This document shows positions 10,943 to 37,651 of a stretch of DNA of 64,000 bases, piece by piece. This DNA comes from Citrobacter amalonaticus (GTDB taxonomy: Bacteria; Pseudomonadota; Gammaproteobacteria; Enterobacterales; Enterobacteriaceae): NCBI GenBank assembly GCA_028994555.1, contig JARDVN010000001.1, forward strand, positions 1,426,001-1,490,000, in the 5' to 3' direction. The position numbers and the translations under genes were made by a program. The first letter of the stretch is position 1. Every line of letters begins with the position of its first letter. Below the pieces are notes generated by a model. The model did not search any database and was not told the DNA's origin. It saw only the letters and a program-made list of their open reading frames with translations.

Positions 10943-11302
10943 TGAAACGTATTGCCTTTGTCTTTTCCACAATGCCGCATGGTAGTGCATCGGGCCGTGA
11001 AGGGCTGGATGCGTTGTTGGCGACGTCGGCGTTAACTGAAGAGATCGGCATCTTCTTTATAGGTGATGGCGTCTTTCAGATCCTGCAGGGACAAAAACCG
11101 GATGTGATTCTGGCCCGCGACTATATTGCGACCTTCAAACTGCTGGGGCTGTACGATATCGAACAGTGCTGGTTATGTGCCGCCTCACTGCGCGAGCGTG
11201 GACTTGTTGAGGGGGGCCAGTTTTGTCGTGGAGGCGACGCCGCTGGACCCGGACGCGCTGCGCCGTGAACTGGGCAACTATGATGTCATCCTGAGATTCT
11301 GA
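10942..11302 (+). CDS. tusC: TusC sulfurtransferase subunit (frame broken by extra G)
   Basis: Structural partner of TusD and TusB in the TusBCD heterohexamer. The first 90 residues ([21 protein letters not shown]...) are normal, then a six-G run at 11211-11216 throws the frame into a short nonsense tail. With one G removed the protein ends in DVILRF at 11302 and is 119 residues, as in E. coli. Confidence 0.93.
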
Positions 11303-11309
11303 GGTTTTC

Positions 11310-11597
11310 ATGCTGCATACTTTACACCGCTCCGCGTGGCACTCTGATTTCTCTGCAATCCTGCGCCTGCTCGCAGAAGGCGATGAACTTTTGTTGCTCC
11401 AGGATGGCGTCAGTGCCGCAGTCAAAGGCAGTCGCTTCCTTGAAAGTCTGCAAAATGCCCCCATAACGGTATACGCACTGAAAGAAGACATTGACGCTCG
11501 TGGTTTGGGTGGTCAAATTTCAGACAGCGTCGTCAGGGTTGACTATACTGATTTCGTCAGACTTACGGTTAAGCACGCCAGCCAGATGGCCTGGTGA
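11310..11597 (+). CDS. tusB: TusB sulfurtransferase subunit
   Basis: A 95-residue DsrH-fold subunit of TusBCD ([21 protein letters not shown]), the E. coli length, with an undisturbed frame. It is the last gene of yheO-tusDCB. The str operon promoter starts 23 bases after it. Confidence 0.95.
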   Translation: MLHTLHRSAWHSDFSAILRLLAEGDELLLLQDGVSAAVKGSRFLESLQNAPITVYALKEDIDARGLGGQISDSVVRVDYTDFVRLTVKHASQMAW

Positions 11598-11619
11598 TTG
11601 TGTGATCGTTGTATATTTC

Positions 11620-12665
<1,046 letters not shown>

Positions 12666-12749
12666 TCCCTTCGGAGTTTTAGTCACCAGGCGGGCGCTTC
12701 CAGTAAGCAGCCCGCTTTGGGCTACTTAAATTGAACGCCTAAAAGATAA

Positions 12750-14876
<2,127 letters not shown>

Positions 14877-14889
14877 TCCACAGGATTAA

Positions 14890-16131
<1,242 letters not shown>

Positions 16132-16153
16132 TAATTACTCATTAGTTCTGCAC

Positions 16154-16181
16154 TAAAAAGGGCGCTTCGGCGCCCTTTTTT
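16154..16181 (+). terminator. Terminator of the str operon
   Basis: GGGCGC-TTCG-GCGCCC, a stable tetraloop stem, followed by a T run, stands about 25 bases after tufA. Confidence 0.93.
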
Positions 16182-16257
16182 GCTGCCCGTTATTTGGCTT
16201 GTCACATTTTTTCGCAATTTTAACTCCGCACCCGTTACGTAGAGAGAATTGTGCTAT

Positions 16258-16281
16258 TGTAATCATAACTATTCTCATTTA
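16258..16281. promoter_or_regulatory. Candidate Fur box upstream of bfd
   Basis: An A/T-rich stretch of three degenerate hexamers resembling GATAAT (AATCAT, AACTAT, TCTCAT) lies about 35 bases before bfd. E. coli bfd is iron-repressed by Fur. The match here is only approximate. Confidence 0.45.
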
Positions 16282-16312
16282 CACTTTGCGCAGAAATTGA
16301 ACGGGAGCGATC

Positions 16313-16507
16313 ATGTACGTTTGTTTGTGTAATGGTGTAAGTGATAAAAAAATTCGCCAGGCGGTACGTCAGTTTCATCCTCAATCCTTCCAGCAGTTAC
16401 GCAAGTTTATTCCTGTGGGAAATCAATGCGGTAAGTGCGTACGTGCGGCACGCGAAGTCATGCAGGATGAATTAATGCAAATGCCAGAATTTAAAGAGAT
16501 CGCCTGA
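16313..16507 (+). CDS. bfd: Bacterioferritin-associated ferredoxin Bfd
   Basis: A 64-residue [2Fe-2S] protein. Its four ligand cysteines are at residues 4, 6, 39 and 42 (CLC and CGKC). It docks on bacterioferritin and passes electrons through the haem to release stored iron. It lies directly upstream of bfr, its partner. Confidence 0.96.
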   Translation: MYVCLCNGVSDKKIRQAVRQFHPQSFQQLRKFIPVGNQCGKCVRAAREVMQDELMQMPEFKEIA

Positions 16508-16579
16508 GTCACACTCTTTTTTTTGACATCCCTGTAGCCCCATCTATGCTCTGGAGAGTGGAAGCGGAGGGACTATAAA

Positions 16580-17056
16580 ATGAAAGGTGATGTTAAAATC
16601 ATAAATTATCTCAATAAACTATTGGGAAATGAGCTTGTCGCGATCAACCAGTATTTTCTCCATGCACGTATGTTCAAGAACTGGGGACTCACTCGCCTCA
16701 ATGATGTCGAGTACCATGAATCCATCGATGAAATGAAACACGCGGATAAATATATTGAGCGTATTTTGTTTCTGGAAGGGATCCCGAACCTACAGGATCT
16801 CGGCAAATTGGGGATTGGCGAAGATGTTGAAGAGATGCTGCAGTCCGATCTCCGGTTAGAGCTCGAAGGGGCGAAAAACTTACGTGAAGCTATCGCCTAT
16901 GCCGATACTGTCCACGATTATGTCAGCCGGGATATGATGATCGAAATCCTTGCAGATGAAGAAGGGCATATTGACTGGCTGGAGACAGAACTGGATCTCA
17001 TCTCGAAAATTGGATTGCAGAATTACCTGCAATCGCAAATTAAAGTGTCCAGTTAA
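16580..17056 (+). CDS. bfr: Bacterioferritin
   Basis: A 158-residue subunit of the 24-mer iron store. Ferroxidase ligands include Glu18, Glu51 and His54, and Met52 is the haem ligand between subunits (DEMKHADKY). Length is identical to E. coli Bfr. Its 3' end overlaps by 17 bases the convergent, frame-repaired prepilin peptidase gene. Confidence 0.97.
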   Translation: MKGDVKIINYLNKLLGNELVAINQYFLHARMFKNWGLTRLNDVEYHESIDEMKHADKYIERILFLEGIPNLQDLGKLGIGEDVEEMLQSDLRLELEGAKNLREAIAYADTVHDYVSRDMMIEILADEEGHIDWLETELDLISKIGLQNYLQSQIKVSS

Positions 17057-17539
17057 TCGCCCCTGAGGTGAAACGGTAATATCCGGTGATGAAACCCGCA
17101 GCTGCCAGAAATGGCCCAAAAGGCAGCGGGTTTTTTTAGTGCCGCCTTCCCATGAGTCACACCGACTACTGCTATACCGCAACATGCCAGCAGCGCCGCC
17201 CAAAACGCTAAAAAAAGGCAAAGACATCCACCCATGCCAGGCACCCAACGCGGCGAGGAATTTTACATCGCCATAGCCGAGTCCTTCTCGCTTACGAACC
17301 AGTCGATAACTCCAGTAAATAAAGGCAAAGCCGACGTACCCCACGAATGCCCCCCAAACGGCATCGGACAGTTGCGCAGGGCAAATGCACTGTTGATAAA
17401 TAAGCCCACCCCAAAGTAAAGGGCAGGTAAACCTGTCCGGCAACAATCCCGTGCGAACATCACAGAAGCCAAGGTAAAACGACAGCGATACATAAAGGAT
17501 TAGAAAAAGCAGGGTGAGGGCCATCATATTTTTCTCCAT
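17040..17539 (-). CDS. Short type IV prepilin peptidase-like protein, GspO/HopD family (frame broken twice)
   Basis: A membrane aspartyl protease of family A24. Its two catalytic aspartates are visible: Asp27 in [10 protein letters not shown] and Asp91 in the GYGDVKF motif. The start ([11 protein letters not shown], or MMALTLL four codons later) is a membrane segment. Two extra bases break the frame, in a seven-A run at 17210-17216 and a seven-T run at 17131-17137. With six each it reads through [17 protein letters not shown] to a stop at 17040, about 165 residues. It lacks the N-terminal methyltransferase domain of full GspO and resembles the short Salmonella HopD form. No type II secretion or pilin genes are near, so its substrate is unknown. 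Confidence 0.8.
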
Positions 17540-17698
17540 CTACGTGACCTTACTTTAGTCAGGGGCAATGAAGGAGCAAGGCGCTTTTATGGAGATTGCC
17601 AGGTAGATTCCGGCGAAACCGCAGCATTTCAGTTGTTGCAAAAAAAGACCGGAAGTCTGCCCGCATTGTGAGTGAAACGATTAAGATCTACGCAACGC
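17540..17698. other. Spacer between the prepilin peptidase and the S10 promoter
   Basis: No open frame with a ribosome site is seen. The segment holds the minus-strand upstream region of the peptidase gene and the upstream flank of the S10 promoter. Confidence 0.6.
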
Positions 17699-17726
17699 TT
17701 GCTTCAGCCTGATATTTGCGTATAAT
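17699..17726 (+). promoter_or_regulatory. S10 operon promoter
   Basis: TTGCTT at 17699-17704 and a consensus TATAAT at 17721-17726, 16 bases apart, followed by a G/C-rich start region (GCGCGGGC), fit the E. coli S10 promoter. Confidence 0.88.
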
Positions 17727-17732
17727 GCGCGG

Positions 17733-18215
<483 letters not shown>

Positions 18216-18235
18216 TCAGGTCATCGAGCGATTGA

Positions 18236-20632
<2,397 letters not shown>

Positions 20633-20645
20633 TTTTAGAGGATAA

Positions 20646-20930
<285 letters not shown>

Positions 20931-20933
20931 TAG

Positions 20934-22863
<1,930 letters not shown>

Positions 22864-22886
22864 TACAGTACGCATTCTCAATGAAT

Positions 22887-22918
22887 AAACGGCTCAGCGA
22901 TGAGCCGTTTATTTTTTC
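22887..22918 (+). terminator. Terminator of the S10 operon
   Basis: AAACGGCTCA-GCGA-TGAGCCGTTT is a perfect ten-base-pair tetraloop stem followed by a T-rich tract, between rpsQ and the spc promoter. Confidence 0.93.
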
Positions 22919-22935
22919 TACCCATACGCAGGAAC

Positions 22936-22952
22936 CGGTGTTATAATGCCGC
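22936..22952 (+). promoter_or_regulatory. spc operon promoter, -10 element
   Basis: GGTGTTATAATGCCGCGCC has a consensus extended -10 (TATAAT at 22942-22947) and G/C-rich start region, as in the E. coli spc promoter upstream of rplN. A -35 is not obvious at the expected distance. Confidence 0.75.
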
Positions 22953-23014
22953 GCCCTCGATATGGGGCTTTTTTTAACGACCTGATTTCGGGTCTCAGTA
23001 GTAGTTGACATTAG

Positions 23015-24279
<1,265 letters not shown>

Positions 24280-24293
24280 GGTAGGGTTACTGA

Positions 24294-24599
<306 letters not shown>

Positions 24600-24626
24600 T
24601 TGTCACCAATTGAATCACGGGAGTAA

Positions 24627-25934
<1,308 letters not shown>

Positions 25935-25939
25935 GGTAG

Positions 25940-27073
<1,134 letters not shown>

Positions 27074-27080
27074 GTAGCAG

Positions 27081-28562
<1,482 letters not shown>

Positions 28563-28597
28563 TTTATTCGCATATTTTTCTTGCAAAGTTGGGTTGA

Positions 28598-28625
28598 GCT
28601 GGCTAGATTAGCCAGCCAATCTTTT
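28598..28625 (+). terminator. Stem-loop with T-rich tail between spc and alpha operons
   Basis: GCTGGCTA (28598-28605) and TAGCCAGC (28609-28616) form an eight-base-pair stem with a three-base loop, followed by CAATCTTTT. It looks like a weak terminator or attenuator; spc and alpha genes are partly co-transcribed in E. coli. Confidence 0.7.
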
Positions 28626-29065
<440 letters not shown>

Positions 29066-29078
29066 TCGGGGTGATTGA

Positions 29079-29471
<393 letters not shown>

Positions 29472-29501
29472 CGCTTCGTTTTCCAGGTTAGTTGGAGATA
29501 G

Positions 29502-30126
<625 letters not shown>

Positions 30127-30151
30127 AGCTTAGTACCAAAGAGAGGACACA

Positions 30152-31141
30152 ATGCAGGGTTCTGTGACAGAGTTTCTAAAACCGCGCCTGGTAGATATCG
30201 AGCAAGTGAGTTCGACGCACGCCAAGGTGACCCTTGAGCCTTTAGAGCGTGGCTTTGGCCATACTCTGGGTAACGCACTGCGCCGTATTCTGCTCTCATC
30301 GATGCCGGGTTGCGCGGTGACCGAGGTTGAGATTGATGGTGTACTACATGAGTACAGCACCAAAGAAGGCGTTCAGGAAGATATCCTGGAAATCCTGCTC
30401 AACCTGAAAGGGCTGGCGGTGAGAGTTCAGGGTAAAGATGAAGTTATTCTTACCTTGAATAAATCTGGCATTGGCCCTGTGACTGCAGCCGACATTACCC
30501 ATGATGGGGATGTCGAAATCGTCAAGCCGCAGCACGTGATCTGCCACCTGACCGATGAGAACGCGTCTATTAGTATGCGTATCAAAGTTCAGCGCGGTCG
30601 TGGTTATGTGCCGGCTTCTACCCGAATTCATTCGGAAGAAGATGAGCGCCCAATCGGCCGTCTGCTGGTCGACGCATGCTACAGCCCTGTAGAGCGTATT
30701 GCCTACAATGTTGAAGCAGCGCGTGTAGAACAGCGTACCGACCTGGACAAGCTGGTCATCGAAATGGAAACCAACGGTACAATCGATCCTGAAGAGGCGA
30801 TTCGTCGTGCGGCAACCATTCTGGCTGAACAACTGGAAGCTTTCGTTGACTTACGTGATGTACGTCAGCCGGAAGTGAAAGAAGAGAAACCAGAATTCGA
30901 TCCGATCCTGCTGCGCCCTGTTGACGATCTGGAATTGACTGTCCGCTCTGCTAACTGCCTCAAAGCAGAAGCTATCCACTATATCGGTGATCTGGTACAG
31001 CGTACTGAGGTTGAGCTTCTTAAGACGCCTAACCTTGGTAAAAAATCTCTTACTGAGATTAAAGACGTGCTGGCTTCCCGTGGACTGTCTCTGGGCATGC
31101 GCCTGGAAAACTGGCCACCGGCAAGCATCGCTGACGAGTAA
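30152..31141 (+). CDS. rpoA: RNA polymerase alpha subunit
   Basis: 329 residues, the E. coli length. The N-terminal dimerisation domain ([21 protein letters not shown]) and the C-terminal domain after a linker at about 235-249, including the NCLKAEAI and [10 protein letters not shown] elements that contact UP DNA and activators such as CRP, are complete. Fourth gene of the alpha operon. Confidence 0.98.
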
Positions 31142-31157
31142 CCGGATCACAGGTTAA

Positions 31158-31568
<411 letters not shown>

Positions 31569-31581
31569 TCTGTAGTAACGT

Positions 31582-31611
31582 AAAAAAAACCCGCCTCGGC
31601 GGGTTTTTTTA
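31582..31611 (+). terminator. Terminator of the alpha operon
   Basis: An eight-A run, the stem ACCCGCC-TC-GGCGGGT and a seven-T run follow rplQ by about 14 bases. Confidence 0.93.
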
Positions 31612-31676
31612 TATCCGTAGCCCCCCTCACTTATCTACAATATCTGTACTCTTTTTGTTCATCCCCTGGAGTCGTT

Positions 31677-32045
31677 ATGTGGTTACTGGACCAGTGGGCA
31701 GAGCGTCATATCATTGATGCACAAAGAAAAGGCGAGTTCGAAGATCTTCGCGGCGCAGGCCAACCGCTGGTACTGGATGACGATTCACATGTGCCTGTTG
31801 AGCTACGTGCCGGTTATCGCTTACTGAAGAATGCAGGCTGTCTCCCGCCCGAACTGGAGCAGCGGAAAGAAGCCATCCAGTTGTTGGATCTGCTGGAAGG
31901 CTTGCGGCAGGATGATCCGCAGTATCATGAAGTGAGTCGGCATTTGTTATTGCTGGAACTGAAGCTGCGGCAGGCCGGTCTGAGCACGGAATTTTTACGC
32001 GGTGAGTATGCCGGTAAGTTGCTGCATAAAATTAACGATAATTGA
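31677..32045 (+). CDS. yhdN: DUF1992 protein YhdN
   Basis: 122 residues (MWLLDQWAERHIIDAQRKG), a cytoplasmic protein with a DnaJ-homologue-like DUF1992 fold and no known function. It precedes zntR by ten bases and is likely co-transcribed with it, as in E. coli. Confidence 0.93.
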   Translation: MWLLDQWAERHIIDAQRKGEFEDLRGAGQPLVLDDDSHVPVELRAGYRLLKNAGCLPPELEQRKEAIQLLDLLEGLRQDDPQYHEVSRHLLLLELKLRQAGLSTEFLRGEYAGKLLHKINDN

Positions 32046-32055
32046 TGGAGTGGAC

Positions 32056-32481
32056 ATGTATCGCATTGGCGAGTTAGCAAAGCTGGCGGAAGTGACCCCT
32101 GATACGATTCGCTACTATGAAAAGCAGCAGATGATGGGGCATGAGGTGCGCACAGAAGGTGGTTTCCGGTTGTATACGGAAAAGGATCTTCAGCGGCTTA
32201 AATTCATCCGCTATGCCAGACAGCTCGGATTTACCCTTGAGTCGATCCGTGAACTGTTGTCGATCCGTGTCGATCCTGAACATCACACCTGCCAGGAATC
32301 CAAAGGGATCGTGCAGGACAGGCTGAGAGAAGTTGAAGCACGTATTGCCGAACTGCAAAGCATGCAGCGTTCATTGCAGCGTCTGAACGATGCCTGCTGC
32401 GGTACTGCGCACAGCAGTGTTTACTGCTCAATTCTGGAGGCTCTTGAACAAGGTGCCAGTGGAGTGAAGTCGGGCTGTTGA
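32056..32481 (+). CDS. zntR: Zn(II)-responsive MerR-family activator ZntR
   Basis: 141 residues starting [15 protein letters not shown] at 32056, the E. coli start (a longer in-frame opening overlaps yhdN and is not used). Winged helix-turn-helix at 1-40, a long dimerisation helix, then the metal-binding loop [13 protein letters not shown] with Cys114, Cys115, His119 and Cys124, plus a terminal Cys141. It untwists the zntA promoter when Zn(II), Cd(II) or Pb(II) is bound. Confidence 0.96.
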   Translation: MYRIGELAKLAEVTPDTIRYYEKQQMMGHEVRTEGGFRLYTEKDLQRLKFIRYARQLGFTLESIRELLSIRVDPEHHTCQESKGIVQDRLREVEARIAELQSMQRSLQRLNDACCGTAHSSVYCSILEALEQGASGVKSGC

Positions 32482-32536
32482 TTTATCAGACAGGTGGGAC
32501 TACACTCCCGCCGTTAAACTACAAACTGGAGTTATT

Positions 32537-32756
32537 ATGAGTCGTTATCAGCATACGAAAGGGCAGATAAAGGACAATGCCATTGAGGCATTATTACATG
32601 ACCCGCTATTCAGACAGCGTGTTGAAAAAAATAAGAAAGGGAAAGGGAGTTATTTACGTAAAGGCAAACACGGTAACCGGGGTAACTGGGAGGCCAGTGG
32701 CAAGAGAGTGAATCACTTTTTTTACCACTGGCTTTCTGCTTTCTACTGTCTGTTAA
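32537..32756 (+). CDS. arfA: Ribosome-rescue factor ArfA (frame shifted at the 3' end by extra T)
   Basis: ArfA recruits RF2 to ribosomes stalled on mRNA without a stop codon. [19 protein letters not shown] and the basic [19 protein letters not shown] stretch are conserved. A seven-T run at 32717-32723 should be six. The corrected protein is 72 residues ending [10 protein letters not shown], with a hydrophobic tail that makes the full-length protein unstable in E. coli. The run lies inside the hairpin at 32693-32732. The stop overlaps that of mscL on the other strand. Confidence 0.9.
32693..32732 (+). promoter_or_regulatory. RNase III-type hairpin within arfA mRNA
   Basis: GCCAGTGG (32693-32700) pairs with CCACTGGC (32725-32732), with further pairing of GTGA and TCAC inside. 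In E. coli, cleavage of arfA mRNA at such a hairpin yields a non-stop message whose truncated product is active only when tmRNA fails. The same logic is inferred here. Confidence 0.72.
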
Positions 32757-33164
32757 GAACGATTATTCTGTTCTTTCAGCAGGTCACGGATCTCAGTAAG
32801 CAAGACTTCTTCTTTCGTCGGCGCAGGTGCGGCAGCTGGCTCTTCTTTTTTTACGATTGAGTTTGTTAATGAGCTTAATTGCCATGAAAATAGCAAATGC
32901 CACAATCACAAAGTCGAAGATGTTTTGAATAAACACGCCATAATGCATCACAACGGCTGGGATATCTCCCTGTGCATCACGCAACGTGACGGCAAACTGT
33001 TTAAAGTCGATCCCACCAATTAACAAACCCAGCGGTGGCATAATGATATCGGCAACCAGTGACGATACAATTTTACCGAACGCCGCCCCGATAATGACAC
33101 CCACCGCCAAATCGACAACATTCCCGCGCATCGCGAATTCGCGAAACTCTTTAATAATGCTCAT
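32753..33164 (-). CDS. mscL: Large-conductance mechanosensitive channel MscL (3' end shifted by extra base)
   Basis: A two-helix pentameric channel that opens near lytic membrane tension. [25 protein letters not shown]1, the periplasmic loop and TM2 are normal. A seven-T run (plus strand) at 32846-32852 garbles the cytoplasmic tail after NKLNRKK. With six, the tail reads [18 protein letters not shown] and ends EQNNRS at 32753, 136 residues as in E. coli. Its stop codon overlaps the arfA stop in the shared bases TTAA. Confidence 0.94.
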
Positions 33165-33305
33165 TTTATTCTCCCTATGCAGCTGACGTTAATAAGTTTA
33201 ACAAATGTTAAGGCATTTTCCATTTAACTATTGCGATTAACAGTACGAATTAAGCCTTGATAAATCAGGGGATTTAAAAGGGTGCTAATAATGCACCCTT
33301 CAATG

Positions 33306-34683
33306 CTAAAGGAAGAAAGGACTGGGCTGGAATAAACGCTCGACGTCGGTAATAAACTTTTTTATCTGTCAGGAACATAATCACGTGGTCGCCCTGTTCG
33401 ATACGTAAATTGTCATTTGCGATCATGACATCGTTACCGCGCACAACGGCACCAATAATCGTACCTGGCGGCAGTTTGATCTCATCAATGACCCGCCCGA
33501 CAACGCGTGAAGTACTTTCATCACCGTGAGCAACGGCTTCAATCGCTTCCGCGACACCGCGACGCAATGAAGAGACACCAACGATATCCGCTTTTCGCAC
33601 ATGGCTGAGAAGAGCAGAGATTGTCGCTTGCTGCGGTGAGATAGCGATATCGATGACGCTCCCCTGCACGAGGTCGACATAAGCGCGACGTTGAATCAGC
33701 ACCATCACTTTCTTCGCCCCCATACGTTTGGCCAACATCGCTGACATGATGTTAGCTTCGTCGTCGTTGGTAACGGCAATGAACAGATCGACCTGATCGA
33801 TATGCTCTTCGGCAAGCAACTCCTGATCCGAGGCGTCGCCAAAGAAGACGATCGTATTCTGTAGTTTTTCGGCCAGTTCGGCAGCACGTTGTTGATCGCG
33901 TTCGATCAATTTCACGCTGTAATCTTTTTCCAGACGACGCGCCAGGCCAGCCCCGATGTTACCGCCGCCGACCAGCATGATGCGCTTGTAAGGCTTTTCG
34001 AGGCGCTGCAGTTCGCTCATCACCGCACGAATGTGTTGGGAAGCGGCAATAAAGAAGACTTCATCGCCTGCTTCGACAATGGTGGAGCCTTGGGGACGGA
34101 TTGGTCTGTCGTGGCGGAAAATCGCCGCAACGCGGGTATCGATATGCGGCATATGCTCCCGCATCGTGGAGAGTGCGTTCCCGATCAGTGGGCCACCGTA
34201 ATAGGCTTTTACGACGGCAAGGCTTACTTTGCCTTCTGCGAAATTGACGACCTGTAACGCGCCTGGATATTCGATCAGACGGTAAATGCTGTCGATGACC
34301 AGTTGTTCGGGCGCGATCAGGTGATCGATAGGTACGGCTTCTGAGTGGAACAACTTGTCCGCATCACGGACATAATCAGGGGAGCGGATACGGGCAATTC
34401 GGTTCGGCGTATTGAACAGCGAATAAGCCACCTGGCAGGCCACCATATTCGTTTCATCAGAACTGGTCACAGCAACCAGCATATCCGCATCATCTGCACC
34501 GGCTTCGCGCAACACGCGTGGGTGCGAACCATGACCCTGAACGACACGCAGATCGAACTTATCCTGCAGGCTGCGCAGGCGCTCACCGTTGGTATCCACC
34601 ACGGTGATGTCGTTGTTCTCGCCGACCAGGTTTTCTGCCAGCGTTCCACCCACCTGACCTGCGCCCAGAATGATTATTTTCAT
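33306..34683 (-). CDS. trkA: Trk potassium uptake peripheral protein TrkA (3' end shifted by extra base)
   Basis: A cytoplasmic NAD-binding gate of the TrkH/TrkG K+ uptake system with two RCK repeats: [13 protein letters not shown] at residue 7 and [14 protein letters not shown] near 238. A six-T run at 33358-33363 (plus strand) should be five. The corrected end is [16 protein letters not shown] at 33306, 458 residues as in E. coli, instead of the false 469. mscL lies downstream in the same direction. Confidence 0.95.
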
Positions 34684-34704
34684 CAGTCGCGACCCGTTAT
34701 CTCA

Positions 34705-35996
34705 TCACTTTTTGATTAGCTTAGCGTAAAAGAAGCCATCACCATCTTCTTCACCTGGCAGATTTTGCAGACCCGGTGCTTCAGGCGTTCCTGTTTCGTT
34801 AAGTGTGGCATCCGTCGTGCGTTGCAAGAAGGCATGAACCTGTTGGCTGTTTTCTTCCGGCAACACGGAGCAGGTGGCATACACCAGCGTGCCGCCCGAT
34901 TTCAGATGCGGCCAGACGGCGTCAAGGATTTCAGCCTGTAGCTTTGCCAGCTCGGCAATATCACGATCGCGGCGCAGCCATTTGATATCCGGGTGACGAC
35001 GGATAACTCCGGTTGCGGAGCAGGGCGCATCTAACAGGATGCGATCAAACTGCTGCTCGCCGCACCACTGCGCAGGGAAACGCCCGTCACCCTGCTTAAC
35101 TGTCGCTTTCATCCCGAGACGTTTCAGGTTGTCATAAACGCGGGAGAGTCGTTGTTCATCCACATCAACTGCCAGCACGTTTGCTTCGGGAGCCGCTTCG
35201 AGGATGTGGGTGGTTTTACCGCCTGGTGCTGCACACAGATCTAAAATGTGTTCGCCGTTTTGCGGAGCAAGGAATGCGACGCACCCCTGGGCAGAGGCGT
35301 CCTGAACGGTGACCCATCCTTCATCGAATCCTGGAAGCGCATGAACCGGTGCGGGCGTTTCCAGACGTACGGCGTCGGGGTAGTCAGGATGAGGGAACCC
35401 TTTCATCCCGGCGTCGTCGAGCAGTGCCAGCCAACTGTCGCGCGAATGGTGCGTGCGATTCACGCGTAACCACATCGGGGGGCCGCTGATTGTTGGCGTC
35501 GACAATCGCTTCCCATTGAGCAGGATATGCTTTTTTGCAGTCGTTTCAGCAGCCAGGTGGGGTGTAGAAAATGCGCCTCGCTGTTGGCAAATTCTGCCAA
35601 CAGTTCTTCCTGCTGACGCTGGAACTGTCGCAAGACGCCGTTAATCAGCCCTTTAAGCTGCGGACGCTTTATCGCTACGGCCCCTTCGACTGTCTCCGCG
35701 AGCGCTGCATGGGGAGGAATGCGTGTATGCAGTAACTGATAGAATCCCACCATGATCAGATAGTGCACAGTACGCTGTTTCCCCGTCATCGGACGGGACA
35801 TCAGTTTATTGATTAGCCAGTCAAGCTGTGACAGCGTGCGCAGAACCCCAAAACAAAGTTCCTGGAGCAGTGCTTTGTCTTTATCGGAGACTTTTTGTTG
35901 TAAAGGCGGCAGGACGTTGCTCAGTGAATGCCCTTGCTCGACGACCTGTTCAACGGCCTGCGCCGCCATACTGCGTAAGTTAATTTTCTTATTCAT
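34705..35996 (-). CDS. rsmB: 16S rRNA m5C967 methyltransferase RsmB (frame broken twice)
   Basis: An N-terminal NusB-like domain is followed by a Rossmann methyltransferase with [14 protein letters not shown] (SAM), [15 protein letters not shown] and [11 protein letters not shown] (catalytic cysteines). Frame breaks at T6 35531-35536 and G6 35477-35482 (plus strand) lie 48 bases apart, so [21 protein letters not shown] is read out of frame. One base removed at each gives 429 residues, the E. coli length. I place the start at [13 protein letters not shown]. It follows fmt and def, and trkA comes next. Confidence 0.94.
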
Positions 35997-36049
35997 AACC
36001 GCAAAAATAAAAAAGGCCCGGCAACACCGGGCGTAATCAGAAGTGACCG

Positions 36050-36997
36050 TCAGACCAGACGGTTGCCAGGAATGAACCATTCCCGACGTGAATTCAGAAG
36101 ATCCTGGGCGCTCATCGCTTTTTTCCCGGCGGGCTGCAGTGAGAGCAGGTTCAGGACTCCGTTGCCGGTCGCGACCTGAATGCCTTGTTTTGTGGCTTCA
36201 ACGATGGTGCCTGGTGCTGCCTGCGTTGTCGTGTCAATCACCGACGCCCGCCAGACTTTTACCGGCTGGCCATCAATTTCCAGCCAGCTCATTGGCCAGG
36301 GATTGAAGGCGCGAATGCAGCGTTCAAGTTGCACCGCAGAAAGTGACCAGTCGATGCGCGCTTCTTCTTTACTGAGCTTCTCCGCGTGGGTGACCAGTGC
36401 TTCGTCCTGAACTTCCGGCGTCGTACGACCTTCCGCTAACTGCTTCAGCGTTTCAATCAGCCCCTGTGGGCCAAGAACCGCCAGCTTGTCGTACAGCGTT
36501 CCGCTAGTATCTTCAGCGGTGATGGGACAGGCAAGCTTATAGAGCATATCGCCTGTATCCAGACCGACGTCCATCTGCATAATGGTAACGCCCGTTTCGG
36601 CGTCGCCTGCCCAAAGAGAGCGTTGAATGGGGGCCGCGCCGCGCCAGCGCGGTAGCAGCGAACCGTGGACGTTAATGCAGCCGAGACGGGGCATATCCAG
36701 CACCGCTTTCGGAAGAATCAGGCCATACGCCACAACGACCATTACGTCAGCGTTCAGGTCAGCAACCAGATGCTGATTTTCCTGCGGGCGCAGCGAAACA
36801 GGCTGGAAAACCGGAATGCCTTTTTCTTCTGCCAACACTTTTACCGGGCCTGGCAACAGTTTTTTACCCCGGCCTGCCGGGCGATCGGGTTGGGTAAATA
36901 CCCCGACGACGTGATGTCCAGAAGACAACAGCGCGTCAAGATGACGCGCTGCAAAGTCAGGTGTACCCGCAAAAATAATACGTAGTGAGTCTGACAC
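36050..36997 (-). CDS. fmt: Methionyl-tRNA formyltransferase
   Basis: 315 residues, the E. coli length. It formylates initiator Met-tRNA using 10-formyl-THF. The catalytic region [18 protein letters not shown] (Asn/His/Asp family site) is near residue 108 and the C-terminal tRNA-binding domain follows. It lies 14 bases after def, forming the def-fmt-rsmB-trkA run. Confidence 0.97.
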   Translation of the reverse strand: MSDSLRIIFAGTPDFAARHLDALLSSGHHVVGVFTQPDRPAGRGKKLLPGPVKVLAEEKGIPVFQPVSLRPQENQHLVADLNADVMVVVAYGLILPKAVLDMPRLGCINVHGSLLPRWRGAAPIQRSLWAGDAETGVTIMQMDVGLDTGDMLYKLACPITAEDTSGTLYDKLAVLGPQGLIETLKQLAEGRTTPEVQDEALVTHAEKLSKEEARIDWSLSAVQLERCIRAFNPWPMSWLEIDGQPVKVWRASVIDTTTQAAPGTIVEATKQGIQVATGNGVLNLLSLQPAGKKAMSAQDLLNSRREWFIPGNRLV

Positions 36998-37011
36998 GGT
37001 GATTCTTGTCC

Positions 37012-37521
37012 TTAAGCTCGTGCGTTCAGGCGGTCGAGTTTCTCAACTTTCTGACGAATACGTTGCTGCTTCAGCGGCGACAAATAATCGATAAACAGTT
37101 TACCGACCAGGTGATCCATCTCGTGCTGAATACAGATAGCCAGCAGGCCGTCGGCTTCCAGCTCAAAACTTTTACCGTCCCGATCGAGTGCGCGAATTTT
37201 CACTTTCTCAGCTCGCGGGACGAGCGCGCGTTGTTCGGGAATCGACAGGCAACCTTCTTCAATACCGGTCTCGCCTTCTTTTTCCAGCAGTTCCGGGTTA
37301 ATCAACACCAGGCGTTCGTCACGATTTTCCGACACGTCAATGACGATAATCCGCTGATGAATATCAACCTGCGTTGCTGCGAGGCCAATACCTTCTTCTG
37401 CGTACATCGTCTCGAACATATCATCGACGATACGCTGAATTTCTGCATTCACTTCTTCTACCGGCTTTGCGACTTTGCGAAGGCGCTCGTCCGGAATATG
37501 TAACACTTGCAAAACTGACAT
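37012..37521 (-). CDS. def: Peptide deformylase
   Basis: 169 residues. All three family motifs are present: GIGLAATQ (about 43-50), EEGCLSIPE with the metal cysteine, and QHEMDHLVG with the HExxH pair. It removes the N-formyl group that Fmt added. It is divergent from dprA, as in E. coli. Confidence 0.97.
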   Translation of the reverse strand: MSVLQVLHIPDERLRKVAKPVEEVNAEIQRIVDDMFETMYAEEGIGLAATQVDIHQRIIVIDVSENRDERLVLINPELLEKEGETGIEEGCLSIPEQRALVPRAEKVKIRALDRDGKSFELEADGLLAICIQHEMDHLVGKLFIDYLSPLKQQRIRQKVEKLDRLNARA

Positions 37522-37651
37522 AGTTATCCAGAGTTGTGTTCAGGAGTTGGAAAGATTATTACCTCTATTCTAGACAAATCCCCCTCTGATTGACAGCATC
37601 AGTGACCAATCGCAAAGATTGCCAAGACTGCTTGTGGCAAGGGGAGCAAGG

